Shown here: positions 25,464 through 35,104 of the stretch, piece by piece
How positions within the stretch are numbered: position 1 is the first letter of the stretch
How the letters are laid out: each line of letters begins with the position of its first letter
NCBI GenBank assembly: GCA_945903705.1
Contig: CAMDOZ010000005.1
Span: 1-58,504 of the forward strand
Direction of reading: 5' to 3'
Length of the DNA stretch: 58,504 bases
Origin: Fidelibacterota bacterium
GTDB taxonomy: Bacteria > Pseudomonadota > Alphaproteobacteria > Rhodospirillales > Rhodospirillaceae
The notes under the pieces: model-generated
Told to the model about the DNA's origin: nothing
Seen by the model: only the letters and a program-made list of their open reading frames with translations
The model's database searches: none
Position numbers and translations under genes: made by a program

Positions 25464-27296
25464 TCAACGCCTGCCGAACAGGCGTTCAATATCTTTCAAC
25501 TTCAGCTCGACGTAGGTCGGCCGCCCATGATTGCACTGACCGGCGTGCGGCGTCACTTCCATCTGACGTAACAGAGCGTTCATCTCCGGTCCGTTCAGGC
25601 GCCGGCCGGCCCGGATGGAGCTGTGGCAGGCGAGCGTTCCGCACACATCGCCGAGCTTGTCCTTGAGGCTCAAGGCTTCGTCGACGGAGGCGAGATCGTC
25701 CGCAAGGTCGCGGATGAGGCCCGGCACGTCGGTGTCGCCCAGCAAGGACGGCACTTCGCGTACCACGATGGCGCCGGCGCCGAAGGCCTCGATCACGAGA
25801 CCCAGTTCGGAAAGCTCGGCCGCCCGCGCGGCGATGCGCGTCGCACCCGTCTCATCGAGCTCCACGACCTCCGGGATGAGCAGGATCTGGCGGGTGATCC
25901 CGCCGTTCGCAAGCGCCGCCTTCATGCGCTCGTACACCAGACGTTCGTGAGCCGCGTGCTGATCGACGATGACGATGCCGTCCGCCGTCTGCGCGACGAT
26001 GTAGGTTTCGTGCACCTGAGCGCGGGCGACGCCCAACGGATGGGACTGGTAGTCGGCTTCGACCACCTGTACCGGCGTTGCGTCGGGGGCCGAGGGCGCC
26101 AGCGCAAAGAGCGAGGGCGCCTCGCTTTCCGCAAGGCCCTGGTTTTCGTCGCCGCCTTCAAGCGGCGCCTGCATATCGTAAGCCAGCGTCCCTGCGCCTT
26201 GCGTCATGGCGGGGCGGGTCGCAAAGCCGCGGCCGTCGCCGGGACGGAAGGCGCCGAGGGCGGCGCCGGCCACAGTGGTCGAGGCGCGGTGGCCGGCCTC
26301 GGCGAGCGCGTGTTTGAGCGCGCCGACGATCAGTCCGCGCACCAACCCGGCGTCGCGGAACCGCACTTCGGCTTTGGCGGGGTGAACATTCACGTCCACG
26401 TCCCTTTGCGGCAATTCGAGGAAGAGGACGACATAAGGGTGCCGGTTGGGGGCGAGGAAATCCTGATACGCGCCGCGCACGGCGCCGTGCAGAAGCCGGT
26501 CGCGGACCGGCCGGCCGTTCACGAACAGATACTGCGCCAGCGCATTCCCGCGATTGAACGTCGGCACGCCGATATAGCCGTAGAGCTTGAGCCCTTCGCG
26601 TTCGGCGGCCACCGGCACGGCATTCGCGCCGAACTCCTTGCCGAGGACAGCCGCGATCCGCTCGAGATGAACATCAAAGAGATCGCCCTGCAGGTGTCCG
26701 GCAGGAAGGTTGAGGCGTTGCTTGCCATCGGCCGTGAGCGTGAAGGCGATATTGGGATTTGCCATGCCGAGGCGCTTGATCGCATCCACCGCGTAGGAGA
26801 GCTCGGTGGAGGCAGCTTTGAGGAATTTGAGGCGCGCGGGCGTCGAATAAAAGATGTCGCGCACTTCGATGCGGGTGCCGCGGGGATGAGGCGCCGGCAC
26901 CGGGCCGTCCTTGCGTCCGCCCGCCACCACCACATACCAACCGGAATCAGCACCGGCGGTGCGGCTGGTCACGGTGAGCCGCGCGACCGAACCGATGGCC
27001 GGCAGCGCTTCGCCGCGAAAGCCGAGATAGTTGATGTCGAGAAGGTCGTCGCTCGGGAGCTTCGACGTCGCGTGACGGTCGACCGCTACGATCAATTCCT
27101 GCGACGTCATGCCGCAGCCGTTGTCCGTAACCACGATCAGCGAGCGGCCGCCGTCGTTCAGCACGATGTCGATACGGGTCGCACCGGCATCGATGGAATT
27201 CTCGACAAGCTCCTTCAGCGCCGACGCCGGACGTTCAACCACTTCGCCGGCGGCGATCTGGTTGACGAGGTTCGGCGGCAGGAGACGAATGGTCAC
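25464..27296 (-). CDS. mutL: DNA mismatch repair protein MutL
   Basis: MutL links MutS mismatch recognition to strand removal. The N-terminal GHKL ATPase has [34 protein letters not shown] and [14 protein letters not shown]. The C-terminal domain keeps [12 protein letters not shown], the DQHA(x)2E(x)4E endonuclease motif, so this MutL should nick DNA itself, as expected where MutH is absent. Translation begins at GTG 27296; no ATG fits the conserved [19 protein letters not shown] start. The C-terminal Zn-site residues CNHGRPT are present. It lies 25 bases after pgi. Confidence 0.96.
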   Translation of the reverse strand: MTIRLLPPNLVNQIAAGEVVERPASALKELVENSIDAGATRIDIVLNDGGRSLIVVTDNGCGMTSQELIVAVDRHATSKLPSDDLLDINYLGFRGEALPAIGSVARLTVTSRTAGADSGWYVVVAGGRKDGPVPAPHPRGTRIEVRDIFYSTPARLKFLKAASTELSYAVDAIKRLGMANPNIAFTLTADGKQRLNLPAGHLQGDLFDVHLERIAAVLGKEFGANAVPVAAEREGLKLYGYIGVPTFNRGNALAQYLFVNGRPVRDRLLHGAVRGAYQDFLAPNRHPYVVLFLELPQRDVDVNVHPAKAEVRFRDAGLVRGLIVGALKHALAEAGHRASTTVAGAALGAFRPGDGRGFATRPAMTQGAGTLAYDMQAPLEGGDENQGLAESEAPSLFALAPSAPDATPVQVVEADYQSHPLGVARAQVHETYIVAQTADGIVIVDQHAAHERLVYERMKAALANGGITRQILLIPEVVELDETGATRIAARAAELSELGLVIEAFGAGAIVVREVPSLLGDTDVPGLIRDLADDLASVDEALSLKDKLGDVCGTLACHSSIRAGRRLNGPEMNALLRQMEVTPHAGQCNHGRPTYVELKLKDIERLFGRR

Positions 27297-27321
27297 GTGT
27301 TCGCCTTCAAAGATTTCGCCT

Positions 27322-28977
27322 TCACTTTTGCGCCTTGGCCTGCAGGTAAGCGAGGGCCAGGCCCGCCGTGGAACTGTCGCGCGCCTTGAGAACGCCTTCG
27401 GCCGTCGCTGGCCCATTTACGATCAAGGCTGGATCGAAGAAGACCGGGACCAGGCTCTTGGCGAGCTCCTTCCCCAATTCGACACCCCACTGGTCGAATG
27501 AGTTAAGCCCCCAAATCAACCCCTGGACGAATACCTTATGTTCGTACAAGGCGATCAACATGCCAAGCACATAGGGGGATAATTCGTCCAAAAGCAGCGT
27601 ATTTGAGGGGCGATTCCCGCTGAATTCCCGATGGGAACGTAAACCCTCGGGTGTATCGGCCAGTTCGACGGCCTTGCGTCCCTTCATGAGCGCCTCGGTC
27701 TGGGCGAGCGCATTGGCCATGAGGAGGTCGCGGCTGGGCCCCGACCCATCGGCCCCCTTTAGGGCGATGATGAAGTCGCACGGGATCAGCCGCGGACTTT
27801 GGTGGAGAAGCTGGAAGAAAGAATGCTGGCTGTCGGAGCCGCCGCCGCCGAACACGACCGGTCCGGTCTTGGTCTCCACCGGCGTTCCGTCCTTGGTGAC
27901 GCCTTTGCCGTTGCTCTCCATGTCGAGCTGCTGGAGGTGGAACGGGAAAAGCTTCAAGCGATGATCGTAGGGCATCACCGCCACGGCCGGCGCATCGAAG
28001 AAATCGGTGTACCAGAGTCCGATGAGGGCCAGGATCACCGGAAGATTTTGCTCGAGGGAGGCGGTTTCGAAGTGCCGGTCCATGGCCTCGGCGCCGGCGA
28101 GCATCTGGTCGAAGGCCTCGAACCCGCAGGCGAGGATCACCGGGAGCCCGATGGCGGACCATACCGAGTAGCGTCCGCCGACCCAGTCCCACATGGGGAA
28201 CACGGCGTCCGGATGAATGCCGAACTTCACGGCCGCATCGACGTTCGTCGACACGGCGGCGAAATGTTTGGCGACCGCGGATTCACCAAGGCGCGACGTG
28301 AGCCACGCGCGCGCCGCATCGGCGTTCGCGGTGGTTTCGGCGGTGGTAAAGGTTTTAGAGCAGATAACGAAAAGGGTGTTCGCGGGATCGAGCGGGGCGA
28401 GTACCTCGTCGAGCTGTGCGCGATCGGGGTTGGAGACGAACGCCACGGACAGGTCCGGTTTCTGGAAGTCCTTGAGGGCGTCGGCGACAAACATCGGGCC
28501 CAGATGCGAGCCCCCAATGCCGATATTGACGATGTGCTTGATCCACTTGTCAGTCGCCCCTTTCCACTGACCCGACCGTACCTTGTCACTGAACGCTTTG
28601 AGACGCGCGCGGGTTGCACGGACCTCGGGCATGACGTCGATTCCGTCCACCATCATGGGACGTTCTTCGCGGTTGCGGAGCGCCACATGGAGAACGGCGC
28701 GGTTCTCGGTGGTGTTGATGCGCTCGCCGGCGAACATGGCCGCGCGGCCGGCCTCCACGCCGCGGGCGCGCGCGAGCTCGGCCAAGAGGCCGATGGTCTC
28801 GGGCGTGATGCGGTTCTTCGAGTAGTCGGCGCGAATGGGCCCGAAGGAAAACGACAGGCGCGCGAAGCGGTCCGGATCGGCCGCGAACAGCTCGCGCATA
28901 TGCTGGCCGCCGATGACGGCGGCGTGGGTTTGAAGCGCCTGCCAGGCGGGCAGCGTTGTCAGGGACGGTGAACTCAT
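27322..28977 (-). CDS. pgi: Glucose-6-phosphate isomerase
   Basis: Pgi interconverts glucose-6-phosphate and fructose-6-phosphate. The 551 residues include [18 protein letters not shown], the PGI signature around [14 protein letters not shown] and [17 protein letters not shown] with the catalytic His region, and the C-terminal [15 protein letters not shown]. Length and motifs are those of the E. coli-type enzyme. It leads the pgi-mutL-orf set on the minus strand. Confidence 0.97.
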   Translation of the reverse strand: MSSPSLTTLPAWQALQTHAAVIGGQHMRELFAADPDRFARLSFSFGPIRADYSKNRITPETIGLLAELARARGVEAGRAAMFAGERINTTENRAVLHVALRNREERPMMVDGIDVMPEVRATRARLKAFSDKVRSGQWKGATDKWIKHIVNIGIGGSHLGPMFVADALKDFQKPDLSVAFVSNPDRAQLDEVLAPLDPANTLFVICSKTFTTAETTANADAARAWLTSRLGESAVAKHFAAVSTNVDAAVKFGIHPDAVFPMWDWVGGRYSVWSAIGLPVILACGFEAFDQMLAGAEAMDRHFETASLEQNLPVILALIGLWYTDFFDAPAVAVMPYDHRLKLFPFHLQQLDMESNGKGVTKDGTPVETKTGPVVFGGGGSDSQHSFFQLLHQSPRLIPCDFIIALKGADGSGPSRDLLMANALAQTEALMKGRKAVELADTPEGLRSHREFSGNRPSNTLLLDELSPYVLGMLIALYEHKVFVQGLIWGLNSFDQWGVELGKELAKSLVPVFFDPALIVNGPATAEGVLKARDSSTAGLALAYLQAKAQK

Positions 28978-29141
28978 TTAACGCTAATTTCCGGTTCGAA
29001 ACTGAGGGCGGGGCACCATATCAACCCGGCGGGAGCCTGCCAAACCGGCCCTCCCGGACGTGTGGGGAATCAATCGATTAGGAACGCCGCTTCAGGCCTT
29101 GGTTTCCGTTTTAGTTATTCTCCGTTGCATTGCAGCGTTTC

Positions 29142-29160
29142 TATGTTGCGGCGCAACATA
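29142..29160. promoter_or_regulatory. Perfect palindrome upstream of the RidA/oxidase operon
   Basis: TATGTTGC-GGC-GCAACATA is a perfect 8-base dyad with a 3-base centre, ending 36 bases before the GTG of the exported RidA gene. Its size and place suit the operator of a dimeric repressor or activator of the MarR, GntR or LysR kind. No regulator gene is adjacent. Confidence 0.45.
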
Positions 29161-29196
29161 CCCTTGTGAAATCCTTTCAAGCATGGAGAGACCGTC

Positions 29197-29691
29197 GTGA
29201 AAGCAACTGCACGCATCGCTACAGGAGTTCTGGCACTCCTGATCGCCCATTCCGCCGACGCGGCGGAGATCACGCGCCACGGCGGCGCCAACGCGCTCAT
29301 TCATCAGTCTGTCGTCATCCCCGCCGGCAGCGAGACAGTGCTGCTCTCGGGCCTCACGCCCACGCCGATCGTTGCCGGCAAGACCGATAGCTTCGAAGCC
29401 TTCGGCAACACCAAGACGCAAACCATCGCAGTCATGGAGCGCATCAAGGCCGCCCTCGCGGACCGCGGCTACGCCATGTCGGACGTGGTGAAGCTCACGG
29501 TGTTCCTGGTCGGCGATCCCGCGCTCGGCGGCAAGATGGATTTCGCCGGCATGAACGAGGCCTACCGCATGTACTTCGGCTCGGCCGACAACAAGAACCT
29601 GGTCACGCGTTCCACTATTCAAGTCGCCGCGCTGGCCGCGCCCTACTACCTGGTCGAGATCGAAGCGACGGCCGCCAAGGCGCCGAAATAA
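29197..29691 (+). CDS. Exported RidA-family protein
   Basis: RidA proteins hydrolyse reactive enamines and imines released by amino-acid-metabolising enzymes; they are normally cytosolic. Here a signal peptide (MKATARIATGVLALLIAHSADAA) precedes the RidA fold (VLLSGLTPTPI, TKTQTIAVMERIKAALADRGYAMSDVVKLTVFLVGD, NEAYRMYF, RSTIQVAALAAPYYLVEIEATA), with the conserved Arg before the final strand. The start is GTG with GGAGAG upstream. The next gene, 51 bases on, encodes a Tat-exported flavin amine oxidase whose product would be an imine, which gives a clear partner in the periplasm. Confidence 0.82.
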   Translation: MKATARIATGVLALLIAHSADAAEITRHGGANALIHQSVVIPAGSETVLLSGLTPTPIVAGKTDSFEAFGNTKTQTIAVMERIKAALADRGYAMSDVVKLTVFLVGDPALGGKMDFAGMNEAYRMYFGSADNKNLVTRSTIQVAALAAPYYLVEIEATAAKAPK

Positions 29692-29742
29692 GCGAAGGCG
29701 CCTGCCACGCCGGCCCTTCGCTCCGAACGGAGATTGAAGGCC

Positions 29743-31305
29743 ATGACGATCACGCGGCGCCATTTGATTCGAAAGCTTGGAACCATCGGCGGCACGGGCG
29801 CCGCCTTTGGCGCCATGAGCGCTCTCGGCTTTTTCCCGCGTAACGCCGCGGCTTTCGCGGCTCTGCCTGCGGATGCGGGTCGAGGTGTGCGGGTCGCCGT
29901 GCTGGGCGCGGGCATCGCTGGTCTCACTGCGGCCTATGAACTCGAGCGCGCCGGTTTTGCCATTACGGTCCTCGAAGCCCGCGACCGTCTTGGCGGCCGG
30001 TCGTGGACCGTCAAGAACGGCAGCCGCATCGAGATGCAGGGCGAGGACACGCAAGTCTGCTCGTTCGCAGAAAATGTCTACTTCAACGCAGGTCCCGCCC
30101 GCATCCCCAGCCACCACGAAGCGCTGCTCGGGTATTGCCGCAAGCTCGGCGTCGCCCTCGAGGTCGAGGTCAATTCCTCGCGCAGCGCCTTCCTCATGGG
30201 GGACGACGGTAAGACCCTCCAGATGCGCGCCGCCGTCAACGACACTCGTGGCCATGTCTCCGAGCTGCTCGCCAAGGCCCTGAATCAGGGCGCGCTCGAT
30301 ACGGCGCTCTCCGCCGAGGATAAAGAGAAACTTCTGCCGTTCCTGAAAGGCTACGGCGATCTCGATGAGAATTTCACCTATGGGGGCAGCGAGCGCTCCG
30401 GTTATGCGACGGCACCCGGCGCTTTCCTGACCAAGGGCACGGCGAAGCCGCCGGTGCCGCTCGCAGAGTTGTTGGCCAACCAACGCATTTCCAGCGCGCT
30501 GTTCGACGAAACCATCACCATGCAGGCGACGATGTTCCAGCCGGTGGGCGGCATGCAGCAGATCGCCGAGGGCTTCGGCCGCGCCATTGCGGCCCCCATC
30601 CACCGCAATGCCGAGGTACGCGAGATCCGCACGCGCGGGGACAGCGTGACCATCGCCTGGCGCAACACCGCCACGCGGCAGATGAACACACTCGAGGCCG
30701 ACTATGTGCTGTGTACCGTTCCGTTGACGGTGCTTGCCAAGATCGACGCGGACTTCTCGTCGCCGGTGAAGCGGGCCATTGCCGGCGTGCCTTACGCCTC
30801 GTCGAACAAGGTCGCGTTTGAAAGCCCGCGCTTCTGGGAGAAGCAGCAGATCTACGGCGGCATCTCGTTCGTCGGCGGTGAGACCTCGCTGGTCTGGTAT
30901 CCGAGCACCGGCCTCAACACCGACACGCCGGCCATGCTGCTCGCCTGCTACGTCAGCGGCCGCGACGCGGTCACCTTCGCCAAGCGCCCCCTCGCCGAGC
31001 AGATCGCCATGGCGCGGGCATCGGTGGAACGCCTCCATCCCGGCCACGGCGCGGACCTTGCCAAGCCGATGGTCGTGAACTGGAGCAAGGTGCCTTACAA
31101 CATGGGCGCCTGGTCGAGCTGGAATGCCGACACGGCGGTGGCCGACTTCAATCTCCTGAATCAGCCGGACGGACGCGTCTATTTCACCGGCGCGCACTTG
31201 AGCCAGATGCCGGCGTGGCAGGAAGGCGCCGTGCTCGCCGCACAGCGCACCGTCGGGATGCTCGCGGACCGTGTCAGAGAAACGAGGCTGGTGCGCGCGG
31301 GATAG
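29743..31305 (+). CDS. Tat-exported flavin-containing amine/amino-acid oxidase
   Basis: The start at 29743 begins a twin-arginine signal (MTITRRHLIRKLGTIGG ... NAAAFA). The FAD-binding dinucleotide fold follows at about residue 50: VAVLGAGIAGLTAAYELERAGFAITVLEARDRLGGRSWT. The C-terminal VYFTGAHLSQMPAWQEGAVLAAQRTV is the flavin-contact end of amine oxidases. The fold covers L-amino-acid oxidase, monoamine oxidase and tryptophan monooxygenase relatives, so the substrate is open. It is co-directional with the exported RidA gene; oxidase makes imine and RidA hydrolyses it. Confidence 0.87.
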   Translation: MTITRRHLIRKLGTIGGTGAAFGAMSALGFFPRNAAAFAALPADAGRGVRVAVLGAGIAGLTAAYELERAGFAITVLEARDRLGGRSWTVKNGSRIEMQGEDTQVCSFAENVYFNAGPARIPSHHEALLGYCRKLGVALEVEVNSSRSAFLMGDDGKTLQMRAAVNDTRGHVSELLAKALNQGALDTALSAEDKEKLLPFLKGYGDLDENFTYGGSERSGYATAPGAFLTKGTAKPPVPLAELLANQRISSALFDETITMQATMFQPVGGMQQIAEGFGRAIAAPIHRNAEVREIRTRGDSVTIAWRNTATRQMNTLEADYVLCTVPLTVLAKIDADFSSPVKRAIAGVPYASSNKVAFESPRFWEKQQIYGGISFVGGETSLVWYPSTGLNTDTPAMLLACYVSGRDAVTFAKRPLAEQIAMARASVERLHPGHGADLAKPMVVNWSKVPYNMGAWSSWNADTAVADFNLLNQPDGRVYFTGAHLSQMPAWQEGAVLAAQRTVGMLADRVRETRLVRAG

Positions 31306-31316
31306 AGCGGCGCTAA

Positions 31317-31343
31317 CGAAAATTATCTCTGAGATAATTTTCG
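31317..31343. repeat. REP-type palindrome E (single perfect copy)
   Basis: This is a perfect 27-base palindrome: 13 bases (CGAAAATTATCTC), a central T, then the exact complement. It is a single-arm member of the family, with the CGCG edge shortened to CG. It lies 12 bases after the oxidase stop and 20 bases before the convergent M16 gene's stop, a position suited to a two-way terminator. Confidence 0.92.
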
Positions 31344-31362
31344 CCGCTGGTGCCGGTAGCGC

Positions 31363-32727
31363 CTACGGTTTCGCCTTGGCGGCGGGTTTTGCCGCCGCCG
31401 CAGGCTTTGCCGCCGCCGGTTTCGCCATGGCCGGATCCGGCCCGACGATCACCACGACCAAATTGTCCGGGTCATAGAGCTTCGCCGAAAACGCCTTCGC
31501 CTGCTCGAGGGTGACCGCTTCGATCAAGCTGTTGCGCTTGTCGATGTAATCGAGGCCGAGGTTGTCGCGCTGCACGGCGAGCAGAATGTCGGCGATGCTT
31601 CCGGTGGAGGTGAACCTGAGCGGCCAGGCCCCGGTGAGGTATTGCTTGGCGTCGTTGAGCTCGTCCTGCGTCGGGCCGCCGTCGTGCATCTTGCGCCACT
31701 CGTCGCGGATCACTTTGAGGCTTTCTTCCGCCTGGTCCGCACGCGTGCCGACGGAGGCCATCATCATCGCGCCCGCGTCGTAGGGCGCTAAACCCGTGCC
31801 GACGCTGTAGGCAAGGCCGCGCTTCTCGCGCACTTCGTCCATGAGGCGCGAGGCGAAGCTGCCGCCGCCGAAGACATAGTCGACGACCTGCGCCTTGTAC
31901 CAATCGGGATCCTCGCGCATGAGGCCCTTCTGGCCGATATAGACGATGCTCTGCGGCAGGTTCTTGTGAATACGAATCACTTTACCTGTCCCGACGATGG
32001 GCGCCGGCGGAACCTCGGCGTTGAGACCGGTCGCGGCCGGCAGCGGCCCGAAAATCTGGTCGAGGGTCGTTCCGAGCTGCGCCGCGGTGATGTCGCCGGA
32101 CGCGCCGACGATCAGGCGGTCGCGGGCAAAGCGGCTCTTCACCCAGCCGCGCAAATCATCGACCGTGATGCCCTTGATCGTCTCGGGCGTGCCTTCGTCT
32201 TCGCGCGCATAGGGATGTTTGCCGAAGAGCTCTTGCATCAGACGCTCGCCGGCAATGCGGCCCGGGCTCTCGAGCCGCGACTGGATACCAACCAGGATCT
32301 GGCGGCGGATGCGCTCGACCGGCTCCTGATCGAAGCGCGGCTGCGTCATCGCCAGGCGGACGAGTTCATAGGCTTTCGGCGCGTTGGGGGTCGTGGTGAC
32401 GATCTGCCCGGTGAGGCCGTCACTATCGGCGTTGAAGCGCAACGTGATCGCGCGGTCCTGAAGCTCGGTCTGGAAGGCGAAGGAGTCGAGCGTGCCGGCG
32501 CCCTCGTCCAAGAGCGAGGTCACCATGCCCGAGAGGCCGAGCTTGGCGTCGGCGTCGATCGCGGAGCCGCCCTTGAAGCCGAAGGTGATCGCGATAATGG
32601 GTGTGGTGTGGTCTTCGGCGAGATAGGCGGTGATGCCGCCCTTGCTTTTCACTTCACGGACGGTGATGGCGAAGGCCGGTGCGGCGAACACGCACGCGGC
32701 AACGACAAGCGCTAAAACCTTTTTCAT
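31363..32727 (-). CDS. M16-family peptidase-like subunit, zinc site absent
   Basis: The 454-residue exported protein (MKKVLALVVAACVFAAPAFAI) has the two-lobe M16 fold. Where an active protease has HxxEH it shows GLSGMVTSLLDEG, so it is the non-catalytic partner. The conserved Arg-Tyr patch of the second lobe is present (REKRGLAYSVGTG). The C-terminus is an Ala/Lys/Pro run (AAAKPAAAAKPAAKAKP). The start overlaps the stop of the catalytic partner by four bases, so the two are made together and likely form a periplasmic heterodimer. The substrate is unknown. Confidence 0.9.
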   Translation of the reverse strand: MKKVLALVVAACVFAAPAFAITVREVKSKGGITAYLAEDHTTPIIAITFGFKGGSAIDADAKLGLSGMVTSLLDEGAGTLDSFAFQTELQDRAITLRFNADSDGLTGQIVTTTPNAPKAYELVRLAMTQPRFDQEPVERIRRQILVGIQSRLESPGRIAGERLMQELFGKHPYAREDEGTPETIKGITVDDLRGWVKSRFARDRLIVGASGDITAAQLGTTLDQIFGPLPAATGLNAEVPPAPIVGTGKVIRIHKNLPQSIVYIGQKGLMREDPDWYKAQVVDYVFGGGSFASRLMDEVREKRGLAYSVGTGLAPYDAGAMMMASVGTRADQAEESLKVIRDEWRKMHDGGPTQDELNDAKQYLTGAWPLRFTSTGSIADILLAVQRDNLGLDYIDKRNSLIEAVTLEQAKAFSAKLYDPDNLVVVIVGPDPAMAKPAAAKPAAAAKPAAKAKP

Positions 32728-34082
32728 GGTGTGGGCCCTCCGGCGACCTGCCTAGGTTCGGGCAGAAGGATTCCTGTGACCGATGAATTCTCGGCGAACA
32801 ATTTGCGCGCGGCCGCCTGCACCTGCGCAAGCGTCACTTTGTTGACGGCGTCGGGCCAGTTCTCGATGTCATCGAGGCTGATGCCCGAGGCGAGCGAGGT
32901 GCCGACGCCGCGGGCCGCCGACATAGGCGAATCCTTGGCAAAGGCGAGCCGGGCGGCGAAGCGATTCTTCGCCTGGGCGATATCGGCTTCGGTGAGTCCG
33001 TTGGCAATCAACTCCGCGAGCGCCTTCTCGAAGGCCGCCTCGGCCTGCTCGATGGAAACACCCGGGCTGGGCGTCATGGAGAAAAAGAACGAGCCGTAGG
33101 AGACCGCGTCGGTGTCGTATCCGGCGCCGAACGCGGCAGCCACCTGCTGCTCGATGACGAGCTTGCGATAGAGCTTGGTGGTCGATCCTCCGCCGATGAT
33201 CTCGCTGAACACTTCGAGAGCATGCACATCCGTGCGGTCGCCGACGTTGTAGCTGGGCGCGATGATCTGCCGGCTCCACGAGGGCTGGGTCACGCGCTCG
33301 TGGTGCAACGTGATGCGGGTGTCTGCCTTCTGGTACAGGAACGTCGGCCGCGCGCGGGGCTTCGGATCGCCGCTCTTGGGAATGGCGCCGTAGTACTTCT
33401 CGGCCAGCGGCTTCAGCTTATCCATCGTGATGTCGCCGGCCACCACGAGGATCGCATTGTGAGGCGCGTAATAGGCTTTATAGATCGAGAGGTTGTCCTC
33501 GAGGTTGAGGCCGCGCATCTCGTGCTCCCAGCCGATGACCGGGATGCCATAGGTGTTGGTCATCCAGAGCGCCGTGGCCATGCGTTCGCCCAGGAGCGCT
33601 GACGGCGAATTCTCGACGCGCATGCGGCGCTCTTCGATGATGACCTCGCGTTCGGTCACCACGTCTTTTTCCGCGAGGACGAGGTTGCGCATGCGGTCGG
33701 CTTCCATATCCATCATCAGCGGCAGGCGGTCGACGGCGATATTCTGGAAGTAGCCGGTATAGTCGGTCGTGGTGAAGGCGTTCTGGTTGCCGCCATTACG
33801 CGCGACGATGTCCGTCATGGCGCCTTCGGGAAAGCGCGGCGTGCCCTTGAACAGGAGGTGTTCGAGGAAGTGCGCGATGCCCGACTTGCCGGGCGGTTCG
33901 TCGGCCGAGCCGACTTTGTAGAAGACCATGTGGCTGACGACGGGCGCGCGGTGATTAGGGATCAGCACCACCTGCATGCCGTTGGCGAGGGTGAAGGTTT
34001 GGGCGCCGTAGACCTCGGCGCGGGCATTCGGCGCGGCCAGAGATATGACGGCGGCAAGCAGCGAAGCGATGATGCGGAGCAT
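32724..34082 (-). CDS. M16-family zinc peptidase, catalytic subunit
   Basis: The start at 34082 is chosen because it opens the signal peptide MLRIIASLLAAVISLAAPNARAEV; the frame reaches further upstream without signal features. The inverted zinc motif HFLEHLLFKGT (HxxEH) and the downstream Glu in EREVIIEERRMR are intact. The protein should degrade peptides in the periplasm with the following subunit. The pair sits next to the DUF3035-lspA-ileS block, a common arrangement in alphaproteobacteria. Confidence 0.92.
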   Translation of the reverse strand: MLRIIASLLAAVISLAAPNARAEVYGAQTFTLANGMQVVLIPNHRAPVVSHMVFYKVGSADEPPGKSGIAHFLEHLLFKGTPRFPEGAMTDIVARNGGNQNAFTTTDYTGYFQNIAVDRLPLMMDMEADRMRNLVLAEKDVVTEREVIIEERRMRVENSPSALLGERMATALWMTNTYGIPVIGWEHEMRGLNLEDNLSIYKAYYAPHNAILVVAGDITMDKLKPLAEKYYGAIPKSGDPKPRARPTFLYQKADTRITLHHERVTQPSWSRQIIAPSYNVGDRTDVHALEVFSEIIGGGSTTKLYRKLVIEQQVAAAFGAGYDTDAVSYGSFFFSMTPSPGVSIEQAEAAFEKALAELIANGLTEADIAQAKNRFAARLAFAKDSPMSAARGVGTSLASGISLDDIENWPDAVNKVTLAQVQAAARKLFAENSSVTGILLPEPRQVAGGPTP

Positions 34083-34210
34083 GATGATCCCTGGAGAATC
34101 TCGGGGACGGAAACCATAGCCCGCCGGGAATGCGTGCGTAAATCCGTGGTTACAACTAAGATAGGATTGCCCGTGCCAAGGACTTGTCACAGGCGCGAGA
34201 GGTCAATGCC

Positions 34211-35101
34211 TTGAATACACTTCCTGAGAAGTTCCCGGTTTGGGGCACGGCGATGGATGCCATGGACTATGTCTGGCAGCGCCGCCCGCTTGCGCTCCGC
34301 TTCGGCGGGATTCCCCTCGCTGTCGGGATGATCGCGTCCTGGGCCATGCTTGGGTTCAAAGTGTCGCAATCGGAGCCGTCGGTCGAACTGTTCACAATCG
34401 CGGCCGTGCAAGTGCTCATTTTCCTGGCGCCGACCGTGACGTGGTATCGCATCGTCGTCTATGGCGAAGAGGAAGCGGCGCGGCGGCCGGTGGTCGCGCT
34501 CGGCCGTCTCGAAATTCGGGTCCTCCTTTGGCAGATTCTCCTGTTGATATTGTTGATTGCGATTGCCGCGCCCCTCTTCTTCATCGGAACCTGGCTGCTC
34601 ATACCCATCGCAACTGTCCTCAAAACGCTCGGGGGCGACGCGCTTCTCGTCGGGACCATCACCCGTGGCGATGCATTGGTCATTGCGGTTTTTGGGCCTG
34701 CCGCCCTCGGCTGCGCCTTTCTCATGCTTGTGGGAGGCGCACGCCTCTCGATGATCGTCGCATTGGCGAGTCTGGATACGCCCGCCGGCTTCAAGCGCGC
34801 CTGGCGCGTGACACGCGGCGTCGCGTTCCGGATGACCGGCGCGCTGATCGTCATCATTCTCGCGATCGTGCTGTTCATCGCCCTTGCCGAACTCTTGGCC
34901 TGGCTGCTGGGCATGATGCTCGCGATCGCCGCCGACACGGGCTCGGCGGAGATCTTGCCCTTCGTGCGCGTCACCGCTCAGGCGGTGATCAATCTCGCGG
35001 GGCTGTTCTCGATGGCGACCTTGTTCGGCTTTGTCTACAAGATGCGCGCGGACATGGCGGAGCCTGCGGCCGAACCGCCGCCGTCAATCCCTGTGCTTTA
35101 G
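34211..35101 (+). CDS. Polytopic inner-membrane protein, unknown
   Basis: About six hydrophobic segments are visible (IPLAVGMIASWAMLGF, LFTIAAVQVLIFLAPTVTW, LLWQILLLILLIAIAAPLFFIGTWLLI, ALVIAVFGPAALGCAFLMLV, ALIVIILAIVLFIALAELLAWLLGMMLAI, VINLAGLFSMATLFGFV). No transporter or enzyme motif is recognised. The TTG at 34211 has GAGGT eight bases upstream and is preferred to the earlier TTG at 34184. It is divergent from the M16 pair and interrupts the usual M16-DUF3035 run. Confidence 0.65.
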   Translation: MNTLPEKFPVWGTAMDAMDYVWQRRPLALRFGGIPLAVGMIASWAMLGFKVSQSEPSVELFTIAAVQVLIFLAPTVTWYRIVVYGEEEAARRPVVALGRLEIRVLLWQILLLILLIAIAAPLFFIGTWLLIPIATVLKTLGGDALLVGTITRGDALVIAVFGPAALGCAFLMLVGGARLSMIVALASLDTPAGFKRAWRVTRGVAFRMTGALIVIILAIVLFIALAELLAWLLGMMLAIAADTGSAEILPFVRVTAQAVINLAGLFSMATLFGFVYKMRADMAEPAAEPPPSIPVL

Positions 35102-35104
35102 CTG

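Noticed and set aside
25623-27389. 588-residue plus-strand frame opposite mutL
   Set aside because: Antisense shadow of mutL; no recognisable domain, no ribosome site, Arg/Gly/His-rich composition.
27799-28971. 390-residue plus-strand frame opposite pgi
   Set aside because: Shadow of pgi with GC-biased composition and no family resemblance.
29092-31197. 701-residue open frame on the minus strand
   Set aside because: It lies wholly opposite the RidA and amine oxidase genes, which match known families. Its protein is low-complexity Arg/His/Gly-rich, typical of antisense frames in GC-rich DNA.
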